A stretch of 5,909 bases of DNA from positions 1 to 5,909 of the forward strand of contig JBOHRF010000334.1 of assembly GCA_050732575.1 (NCBI GenBank), given 5' to 3'. This document shows, one piece after another, positions 1-5,135 of the stretch. The stretch comes from JBBDWZ01 sp050732575. Its GTDB lineage: Bacteria; Gemmatimonadota; Gemmatimonadetes; Longimicrobiales; RSA9. Position 1 is the stretch's first letter. Every line of letters begins with the position of its first letter. The notes under the pieces were generated by a model. That model saw nothing but the letters and a program-made list of their open reading frames with translations, had not been told where the DNA came from and did no database searches. Made by a program: the position numbers and the translations under genes.

Positions 1-344
1 CCATCAATAGGGATGTCACGGCTGGCGCCGCCGGTCTTACTTTCCAGATCCGCAACGCGCGCTCGGAGTGCAGCCACTTCGTCGCGCAACATGTCAAAGT
101 CACGGCGAGGCACGAAATCCAGCCGTTCCTTCACGTCATCCACTGCATCGGCGGCTTTCTTCATGGTTGAGCGCATCGCCTCCTTGGCGCGTTCCGGATC
201 GAGATCACCACTAGCTTTGACGTCCCGAATCGTTTCATCGATGGCGTCCTTCAACGCGGCCAGGAAACCGGTGATGGCCCGCACGCCCTCCTTGATGCCT
301 TCTCGTGCCTGCTCCCGACCGGTCCTGGGTTCTTCGTTGCTCAT
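1..344 (-). CDS. Coiled-coil protein with UbiK/BMFP-like segment (partial, 3' end outside window)
   Basis: An open frame runs from an ATG at 344-342 to the left window edge without a stop, giving 114 complete codons. The protein starts MSNEEPRTGREQ and is highly charged, with no signal peptide and no clear membrane segment. Residues 15-75 look like amphipathic helix rich in Lys, Glu, Asp and Ala. Residues 74-102 contain RLDFVPRRDFD followed by a heptad-like run ending RVADLE. This resembles the C-terminal part of the BMFP/UbiK family (consensus like LDLVTREEFD then a coiled coil ending in LE), which in proteobacteria is an accessory factor for ubiquinone synthesis. The resemblance is local and judged by eye, so the function is unassigned. 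The start lies 7 bp after the murA stop, with TGAGG just upstream, so the gene is probably co-transcribed with murA. Confidence 0.72.
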   Translation of the reverse strand, partial: MSNEEPRTGREQAREGIKEGVRAITGFLAALKDAIDETIRDVKASGDLDPERAKEAMRSTMKKAADAVDDVKERLDFVPRRDFDMLRDEVAALRARVADLESKTGGASRDIPID

Positions 345-351
345 GTTGGCC

Positions 352-1641
352 TCAGTTATCGCGTGAATCTTGCCGCTCGATGTGGGCACCTAGCAGGCGC
401 AATCGTTCATCGATGCGCTCGTACCCTCGTTCGATTTGACCCGTGTTGTAAATGTGACTCTCCCCTTCCGCACCCAGGGCGGCAATGAGTAGCGCCATGC
501 CCGCGCGAATGTCTGGACTTTCCACGACGGCTGCATGCAACCGTGACGGACCAATCACGACGGCCCGGTGTGGATCACACAGCACGATACGCGCCCCCAT
601 GCTAATGACCTTGTCGGCAAAGAACATTCGAGATTCGAACATTTTTTCGAAAATCAGGATGGTGCCGCGGCATTGCGTGGCTACCACCAAAGCAATGGAA
701 GTAAGATCGGCGGGGAACGCGGGCCAGGGTCCGTCGTCGATCTTGGGAATGTGTCCACCCAAATCCATACGCACTTCCCGGTCCTGGTCGGCGGGCACGA
801 ACAGGTCGGAGCCCCGAATCTCGCAGCGGACCCCCATGCGCTCGAAGCTGACCAGGGTGGAATCGAGGTGCTCGATGGCAGCATCCTGGATGAGCAGCTC
901 GCCACGAGTCACAGCCGCCAGTCCAATGAAGGAGCCAACTTCGATATGATCGCTGCCGATGCGATAGCGACCACCATGCAAGCGCGCTACGCCTTCGAAC
1001 TCGAGTGTGCCCGTGCCGATGCCCGTGATCCTTGCGCCGAGTACATTGAGCATATGACACAAGTCCTGTACGTGCGGCTCGGCAGCTGCGTTTCGGATGC
1101 GCGTGTGGCCACGAGCCAGAGCAGCTGCCATGATGGCGTTCTCGGTGGCCGTTACACTCGGCTCATCAAGGAAGAAATCGGCGCCCGTGAGGCCGCTGGT
1201 CTTGAGATGGTACCCGCGGTCCGCCTCGACTACGGCACCGAGTTTGGCAAGTGCCAGGAAATGCGTATCCACGCGGCGGCGACCGATGACATCGCCGCCG
1301 GGCGGTGGCAGAACCATTCGGCCTACGCGGGCCAGCATGGGTCCGGCTAGCAGGATGGAAGCGCGTATCCGTGAAGCGGCTTCGGCATCGAGTTCAGAAG
1401 CGCTAATATTTTGCGCCCGAACGCGCACGGTGTTCCTGGCAATCCAGCCGGTTTCCGCGCCCAGAGTGCTGAGCAAATCCAGAAGCGTTTTGACATCGCG
1501 GATTTCCGGCACGTTCTCCAGGATCACTTCCTCATCCGTCAGCAGGCAGGCCGCAATGATGGGGAGGGCTGCGTTCTTGTTACCGGCCGGGCGAATCGTT
1601 CCACGCAGCGGGTGACCACCCTCCACGATTAGTTTGGGCAT
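352..1641 (-). CDS. murA: UDP-N-acetylglucosamine 1-carboxyvinyltransferase, Cys-to-Asp variant
   Basis: MurA transfers enolpyruvate from PEP to UDP-GlcNAc in the cytoplasm, the first committed step of peptidoglycan synthesis. The 429-residue product is full length for the family (E. coli about 419). Visible landmarks are the N-terminal GNKNAALP with Lys22 and Asn23, the mobile loop around residues 112-125, the general-base Asp312 in PAFPAD, Arg338 in FESR, the PDIRAG segment at 376-381 and Arg405 in ERGYERID. The loop reads PGGDVIGRRRVD, so Asp117 stands where E. coli has the fosfomycin-target Cys115. The PADLTS, EKMFESRMFF and IEVGSFIG stretches differ from the E. coli-type TDMQAQ enzymes and mark a separate MurA subfamily. 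The ATG at 1641-1639 has a Shine-Dalgarno GGAG six bases upstream. The gene is divergent from the amidase operon and leads the downstream coiled-coil gene. Confidence 0.97.
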   Translation of the reverse strand: MPKLIVEGGHPLRGTIRPAGNKNAALPIIAACLLTDEEVILENVPEIRDVKTLLDLLSTLGAETGWIARNTVRVRAQNISASELDAEAASRIRASILLAGPMLARVGRMVLPPPGGDVIGRRRVDTHFLALAKLGAVVEADRGYHLKTSGLTGADFFLDEPSVTATENAIMAAALARGHTRIRNAAAEPHVQDLCHMLNVLGARITGIGTGTLEFEGVARLHGGRYRIGSDHIEVGSFIGLAAVTRGELLIQDAAIEHLDSTLVSFERMGVRCEIRGSDLFVPADQDREVRMDLGGHIPKIDDGPWPAFPADLTSIALVVATQCRGTILIFEKMFESRMFFADKVISMGARIVLCDPHRAVVIGPSRLHAAVVESPDIRAGMALLIAALGAEGESHIYNTGQIERGYERIDERLRLLGAHIERQDSRDN

Positions 1642-1647
1642 TCAGAT

Positions 1648-1651
1648 CTCC
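1648..1651 (-). promoter_or_regulatory. Ribosome binding site of murA
   Basis: GGAG on the minus strand is followed by six bases and then the ATG at 1641-1639. It supports this start for murA. Confidence 0.7.
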
Positions 1652-1697
1652 GTAAAGCGTTACTGCCGTGACGCAATTCGGGCGCGGACCAGCACGG

Positions 1698-1727
1698 AAC
1701 ATACCCGAGCTACCGAGGACTCGCCAA
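1698..1727 (-). promoter_or_regulatory. Candidate sigma70 promoter for murA
   Basis: Read on the minus strand, TTGGCG (1727-1722) and TATGTT (1703-1698) are separated by 18 bp. The -35 matches the TTG core only, and the -10 keeps TAT and the final T. Initiation near 1691 would give a leader of about 50 nt before the murA ATG. It is moderately plausible and the best candidate I found upstream of murA. Confidence 0.35.
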
Positions 1728-1754
1728 TGCGCTGCGCTGCATAGGTTTGCTTGC

Positions 1755-1784
1755 TTGACACCGCGATTGTGGCGACTCTAAGAT
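1755..1784 (+). promoter_or_regulatory. Sigma70-type promoter of the amidase operon
   Basis: A perfect -35 hexamer TTGACA (1755-1760) is followed after 18 bp by TAAGAT (1779-1784), which keeps the most conserved first T, second A and last T of the -10 box. Transcription would begin near 1791, leaving a leader of about 40 nt before the TTG start at 1833. No other strong promoter is visible in the rightward unit, so this one probably drives all five genes. Confidence 0.7.
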
Positions 1785-1820
1785 GCGCGCCGGTCCGATC
1801 CTTATTTCGTTGCTGCGCGC

Positions 1821-1825
1821 GAGGA
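1821..1825 (+). promoter_or_regulatory. Ribosome binding site deciding the TTG start of the amidase gene
   Basis: GAGGA ends seven bases before the TTG at 1833. No ATG or GTG with a comparable site lies in frame nearby, so the TTG is the preferred start. Confidence 0.65.
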
Positions 1826-1832
1826 CAGCGCA

Positions 1833-2690
1833 TTGCCCGCTTCGAAACCGCTCCGGCTGGCCCTGTGCCAGATTGCGCCATGCTTCGGCGACATTGACGA
1901 GAATACGCGCCGTATTGCGCAGTTAACTCGTGAACTCACCGCTGATCTGCTTGTCCTGCCCGAGTTGGCGCTCACGGGCTACGATGTTCGCGACCGGGTA
2001 CACGAACTGGGTATCTCTGCGGATGAGTTGCCCGAGCGGTTTTCTCTGCCGCAAAGTAGCGCAGTGGCAACCGGGTTCATCGAGCGTGCGGACAACGGCA
2101 TCACGTACAATGCTTCCGCAATCGTGCAGGAAAGAGCGGTAGTTGCGCTCCATCGCAAGATCCACCTTCCTACTTATGGCATGTTCGATGAAGGCCGCTA
2201 TTTCGGCCGCGGCGATCGCGTTGTGTGTGGTCTTTTTGCCGGTTGGCGATTTGGCGTTCTGATCTGTGAAGACTTCTGGCATCCCTCGCTGACGTATCTG
2301 CTGTCCTGCCAGCAGATGGATGTTCTGCTGGTGCAGGCAGCTGCCCCCGGACGTGGCGCGTGGACCGGCGACCGGCTCCAGCCTTTTGCTTCCACCGCCA
2401 TCTGGGAGCGACTGGCACGAACGACAGCCCAGCTCTACGGCATCTATGTCGTGCTTTGCAACCGGGTGGGCGTAGAGGGCGGTGTGACCTTTGCCGGCGG
2501 TTCTCTGGTGGTTGACCCGAGTGGGCAGGTTCTGACTGCCGCACCCGGTTACCAAGAAGCGGTTCTGGATGCCATTCTCGATCCCGAGGAATTGTACCGC
2601 GCGCAACGGCCCTACATGCACAGCCGCGACGAGGAGCCCCAGTTCGTAGTCCGCGAGTTGCAGCGCATCCTGGCCGCTCATGCCGGATGA
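1833..2690 (+). CDS. Nitrilase-superfamily glutamine amidase, NAD-synthetase N-terminal-domain type
   Basis: The 285-residue protein is a single carbon-nitrogen hydrolase domain. The nitrilase catalytic triad is complete: Glu44 in LPELALTGYD, Lys109 in HRKIHLPTYG and Cys145 in LICEDFW, plus a second conserved Glu120 in FDEGRYF. The combination of ALTGYD, HLPTYGMFDEGRYF and ICEDFW is typical of the glutaminase domain that feeds ammonia to glutamine-dependent NAD synthetase (NadE), which is normally fused to a C-terminal synthetase domain of roughly 250-300 residues. Here the protein stops after the amidase domain, and the next gene encodes a shrunken synthetase-like partner. It may hydrolyse glutamine or another amide in the cytoplasm; the true substrate is not visible. 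The start is TTG with GAGGA seven bases upstream. It is the first gene of a five-gene plus-strand unit and overlaps the next gene by 11 nt. Other nitrilase-branch activities, such as omega-amidase or N-carbamoyl amidase, cannot be excluded. Confidence 0.9.
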   Translation: MPASKPLRLALCQIAPCFGDIDENTRRIAQLTRELTADLLVLPELALTGYDVRDRVHELGISADELPERFSLPQSSAVATGFIERADNGITYNASAIVQERAVVALHRKIHLPTYGMFDEGRYFGRGDRVVCGLFAGWRFGVLICEDFWHPSLTYLLSCQQMDVLLVQAAAPGRGAWTGDRLQPFASTAIWERLARTTAQLYGIYVVLCNRVGVEGGVTFAGGSLVVDPSGQVLTAAPGYQEAVLDAILDPEELYRAQRPYMHSRDEEPQFVVRELQRILAAHAG

Positions 2691-3282
2691 CACGCAATTG
2701 CGGAGCATCGTGGGCGGTGTGCTGCGGGAAGCACTGCGCATGACGGACCGCGCCGGCATCGTGATTCTCGATGACGGATCGCCAGAGGCAGTACTGTTGA
2801 GCGCTTGGTGCGCGCAAGAAATTGGAGCTAGGCGCACCTGGCGGGCGGGCCCGAACGGCGCCCAGGATACAGAAGAAGGACTCCGCCACCGCGCGCGCGT
2901 GTTAGCGCGTGAACGCAGGGCCTTAACCGCTAACGCAGCTAACAAAACGGCACTGCTGCTGGCTGCAGAGCCGCCCTGCGAACCTTTGCTCCCCCTGGGT
3001 GATTTGTACGCCACGCAGGTGGTTGCACTGGCCGGTGGGTGGAGCGCTCCTCCGGAGGTTCGGCATCTTGTTGACCAGGCGGGCGGCATTGAGGCAACCG
3101 ATGGCGCCCTGCACGCCTGGTTCGAGGAATGGCGGAATGCGCACCAGGCCCTAAAACTTTTGCCTGCTTCCTGTCGTGGACCGTTCCTTGAAGCGGTTAG
3201 CCGGGGCCGGTTCTGGCGCGAGCGGGCAGGACTGATACCGAAGCTGTCCGGGCGTACTATTGGCATCGACCTGTTCGCTTGA
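2680..3282 (+). CDS. Degenerate NAD-synthetase (NadE C-terminal domain)-like protein
   Basis: The 200-residue protein retains NadE landmarks in the right order. Residues 27-49 align by eye with the PP-loop strand and helix of NadE (VIGLSGGxDS then A-rich helix and LG) but read VILDDGSPEAV, so the ATP-pyrophosphatase signature SGGxDS is lost. Residues 75-93 match the stretch LA-ERxAL-x(4)-NKTE-LL, and residues 105-117 (PLGDLYATQVVAL) match the family's PLGDLYKTQV-ALA. The gap between PP-loop and NKT is about 56 residues here against roughly 125 in active enzymes as I recall them, so about 70 residues are missing. The YGD segment before PLGD is also unrecognisable. I infer it is unlikely to make NAD and may be a structural, regulatory or repurposed partner of the amidase. 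The ATG at 2680 overlaps the amidase stop by 11 nt with no clear Shine-Dalgarno, suggesting translational coupling. The frame is intact, so it does not look like a fresh pseudogene. Confidence 0.8.
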   Translation: MPDDTQLRSIVGGVLREALRMTDRAGIVILDDGSPEAVLLSAWCAQEIGARRTWRAGPNGAQDTEEGLRHRARVLARERRALTANAANKTALLLAAEPPCEPLLPLGDLYATQVVALAGGWSAPPEVRHLVDQAGGIEATDGALHAWFEEWRNAHQALKLLPASCRGPFLEAVSRGRFWRERAGLIPKLSGRTIGIDLFA

Positions 3283-3286
3283 GGAG
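3281..3286 (+). promoter_or_regulatory. Ribosome binding site deciding the GTG start of the DUF948-like gene
   Basis: GAGGAG overlaps the preceding TGA stop and ends ten bases before the GTG at 3297. An in-frame TTG at 3279 is rejected as start because it lies on the site itself and has no site of its own upstream. Confidence 0.6.
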
Positions 3287-3296
3287 AGCCCAGCTT

Positions 3297-3833
3297 GTGC
3301 TTGGGGTGATTGCGATTCTACAGACCGACCCGGTCCTGCTCGAGCGGCTCGGACGCATTGCGAGTGCGCAAACCATTCTGAGTGTGGTGGCCGGGCTGTT
3401 CGCCTTGTTGGCCGTGGGTGCTGGCATCCTGAGCTACAAGACATTCAAGACGCTGGCTCGTACGTTACGCTCGCTGGAGCGCGTAATCGATCAGTTGGCG
3501 CCGCGTGCAGAACCCCTGATCGATGGTGTGACCCGTATTGCCGTCGATGCCGGCGAGGTCACTTCATCCGTGCGCAAGAAAGTGAGCGAAGTGCTGGAGA
3601 CTGTGGACGACGTGAATATCCGTTTACGTGACGCTACCGACGCGGCCGAACAACGTGTACGTCAGTTTGGCGCCGTGCTCGACGTGGTGCAGGCGGAAGC
3701 AGAAGAGCTGCTGCTCGATGCAGCGGCCACGGCGCGCGGCGTGCATAGCGCGGCGCGCACACTGCGCGAGCCTGCGCGCGACCGACGGCGGCGACTGCCG
3801 CGCCCCAGGGAGGATGTTGAGGATGACGAATAG
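3297..3833 (+). CDS. DUF948-like membrane-anchored coiled-coil protein
   Basis: With the GTG start at 3297 the protein has 178 residues. A short N-terminal stretch is followed by one hydrophobic segment at about residues 26-46 (AQTILSVVAGLFALLAVGAG), then LSYKTFKTLARTLRSLERVIDQL, and a long helical, heptad-rich region to about residue 155. The tail is very basic and then acidic (RDRRRRLPRPREDVEDDE). One N-terminal membrane anchor followed by a tether-like coiled coil is the architecture of DUF948/YtxG-type general-stress proteins, usually found next to YtxH-like genes, as here. The molecular function of that family is not established. The gene lies 14 bp after the NadE-like gene and overlaps the next gene by 11 nt, so it is part of the same operon. 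The start could alternatively be the TTG at 3279, adding six residues. Confidence 0.82.
   Translation: MLGVIAILQTDPVLLERLGRIASAQTILSVVAGLFALLAVGAGILSYKTFKTLARTLRSLERVIDQLAPRAEPLIDGVTRIAVDAGEVTSSVRKKVSEVLETVDDVNIRLRDATDAAEQRVRQFGAVLDVVQAEAEELLLDAAATARGVHSAARTLREPARDRRRRLPRPREDVEDDE
3808..3813 (+). promoter_or_regulatory. Ribosome binding site of the YtxH-like gene
   Basis: GGGAGG ends nine bases before the ATG at 3823. It abuts another in-frame ATG at 3814 with no spacing, so 3823 is preferred. The site lies inside the end of the DUF948-like gene. Confidence 0.6.
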
Positions 3834-4209
3834 GGAAACGCAGACCAGAGAGACCGATTCGGTCGACTTGTTCACGGCCTTCGCCATCGGCGCCATGATT
3901 GGCGTGGGCGCGACATTGTTGCTTCGGCCGGATCCACCCACGCAATCGGAACGGATCATGAAGCACTTGAGCCCGTTGGCGAAACGGGCGCGCAAGGCGG
4001 CGCGACAAGCGCGTCACGACTACGGCCGCAGCGTCGAGTTGTCACGCAACGCAACGCGCCAGGTGGGGCGAGCCGGCAAGGAAGTTCTGGACGATCTGCG
4101 CGACCAGGTGGAGGAAATCCTGTCTTCGGCCCGCGAAGAACTCACGGATTCGGCGCGCAAGCAACTCCGGACGGCACGCAAAGCGCTAGGACGGAAGTTG
4201 CACGGCTAG
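3823..4209 (+). CDS. YtxH-like membrane-anchored helical protein
   Basis: The 128-residue protein has a polar N-terminus, one glycine-rich hydrophobic segment at about residues 16-34 (LFTAFAIGAMIGVGATLLL), then RPDPPTQSER and a very basic, Ala-rich helical region to the end. The segment with spaced Gly residues followed by Arg-Pro and a coiled coil fits the YtxH/gas-vesicle-protein-like family, a group without a clear biochemical role. The predicted topology is one membrane span with a long basic cytoplasmic helix, possibly contacting membrane lipids or nucleic acid; that is inference. The ATG overlaps the stop of the DUF948-like gene by 11 nt, and the stop lies 2 nt before the phospholipase start. 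This frame stays open upstream to about 3628, but that part is a shadow of the DUF948-like gene. Confidence 0.8.
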   Translation: MTNRETQTRETDSVDLFTAFAIGAMIGVGATLLLRPDPPTQSERIMKHLSPLAKRARKAARQARHDYGRSVELSRNATRQVGRAGKEVLDDLRDQVEEILSSAREELTDSARKQLRTARKALGRKLHG

Positions 4210-4211
4210 CG

Positions 4212-5135
4212 GTGCGCTTCGTCATCGCCATTCCGATTGCGCTGCTCCTGCTTCTACTAACACCAGACACGGTCTGGGCGTTCGGTCCCGCCACGCACAT
4301 TTTCCTGGGCCGGCATCTGCTCGACGCTCTGCATTTGATTCCACCCGCGGTGGCCGCGCTGGTACGCGCATACCCGCAGAGCTTTCTCTATGGCTCGATC
4401 GCCGCCGACATCTCGTTCGCCAAGAAATACGTGCCCGCCGGCCGCCACAGTCATTTCTGGCACGTAGGCGAAGAAATTCTGCTGAGCGCGGGCAACGATC
4501 GCATGCGCGCGGCCGCGTATGGGTATCTCACGCATCTGGCGGCCGACACCATAGCGCACAATTTCTTCGTGCCTCGCCAACTTCTCCTGACCAGCAGTAC
4601 CAAGGCGCTCGGCCATTCCTATTGGGAACACCGTATGGATATCCATCTGGGCGAGGCCTACACGGCGGCAGCACGCGAGATTGTACTCGCATACGACCAT
4701 TCCGAAGTCGACAATCTCTTTGACAGTGTATTGAGCGGGACGATTTTCTCGTTCGAAACCAATCGCCGCATCTTCCGCGGCATGATCCGCTTTCAGGATA
4801 ACGAACAGTGGCAGGCCGTGTTCGATCGCATGATCCAGAGCTCCCGATGGGACCTCTCCTCGGACACGGTGGAAGCTTATGTCTCCCGTTCGTTCGAGTT
4901 CGTGGTGGACTATCTACGGAGAGGTCGTGAGTCGTTACCCGCCGCGCTGGATCCAGTCGGCGATTTCAACCTGCAGCTGGCCAAAAAGGTGAGGCGGCTG
5001 GCGCTGCGCGAGGGCGCGCTCAGCCGGCCGAAGCTGCTGGTGGAGATGGCCGACGATTTCTTTCCCCTGCCCGAAGCGAGCTTTGGTTATTGGCGCGAGG
5101 CGCTGACCCGCACGGGAAACGATCGGTCGGTCTAG
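4212..5135 (+). CDS. Secreted zinc-dependent phospholipase C family protein
   Basis: The 307-residue protein begins with a signal peptide: Arg2, a Leu-rich core at residues 4-16 and a VWA motif, with likely cleavage after Ala23, so it acts outside the cytoplasmic membrane. The mature part opens FGPATHIFLG. Candidate ligands match the zinc-dependent phospholipase C / S1-P1 nuclease pattern: His29, Asp66 in AADIS, His84 in HSHFWH, His108 and Asp112 in THLAAD, His116, and His135 with Glu139 in HSYWE. The HxxxD and HxxxE spacings are those of Bacillus cereus phospholipase C (118/122 and 142/146). The usual mature N-terminal Trp is replaced by Phe24. Residues 160-307 are helical and without motifs I recognise. 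Hydrolysis of phospholipid head groups is plausible but unproven. The start is GTG, 2 nt after the YtxH-like gene; the nearest Shine-Dalgarno-like AGGACGGAAG is 14 nt away, so coupling probably aids initiation. It is the last gene of the rightward unit. Confidence 0.85.
   Translation: MRFVIAIPIALLLLLLTPDTVWAFGPATHIFLGRHLLDALHLIPPAVAALVRAYPQSFLYGSIAADISFAKKYVPAGRHSHFWHVGEEILLSAGNDRMRAAAYGYLTHLAADTIAHNFFVPRQLLLTSSTKALGHSYWEHRMDIHLGEAYTAAAREIVLAYDHSEVDNLFDSVLSGTIFSFETNRRIFRGMIRFQDNEQWQAVFDRMIQSSRWDLSSDTVEAYVSRSFEFVVDYLRRGRESLPAALDPVGDFNLQLAKKVRRLALREGALSRPKLLVEMADDFFPLPEASFGYWREALTRTGNDRSV

Larger units (their letters stand above)
1642..1832. other. Divergent intergenic region between murA and the amidase operon
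   Basis: This 191-bp stretch is the only sizeable non-coding region in the window. It must hold the promoters of both divergent units. A strong sigma70-type promoter faces right and a weaker candidate faces left; both are listed separately. I see no convincing operator palindrome, riboswitch, small ORF or terminator in it. Confidence 0.85.

Noticed and set aside
568..1350. A 260-codon plus-strand open frame inside murA
   Set aside because: It lies wholly antisense to an unmistakable murA and shows no recognisable domain or ribosome binding site.
1785..1820. GCGCGC repeats at 1785-1790 and 1815-1820 that could form a hairpin just before the amidase ribosome binding site
   Set aside because: The left arm lies upstream of the predicted transcription start near 1791, so it would not be in the mRNA. 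The repeat is also only six bases and self-complementary.
1923..3266. A 447-codon open frame on the minus strand antisense to the amidase and NadE-like genes
   Set aside because: Its translation is Arg/Ser/Ala-rich with no family signal, while the plus-strand genes beneath it have clear motifs. It is a shadow frame produced by high GC at codon third positions.
2680..3282. Calling the NadE-like gene a pseudogene
   Set aside because: There is no internal stop or frameshift, and it is tightly packed between coupled genes. It is better described as a degenerate but maintained gene.
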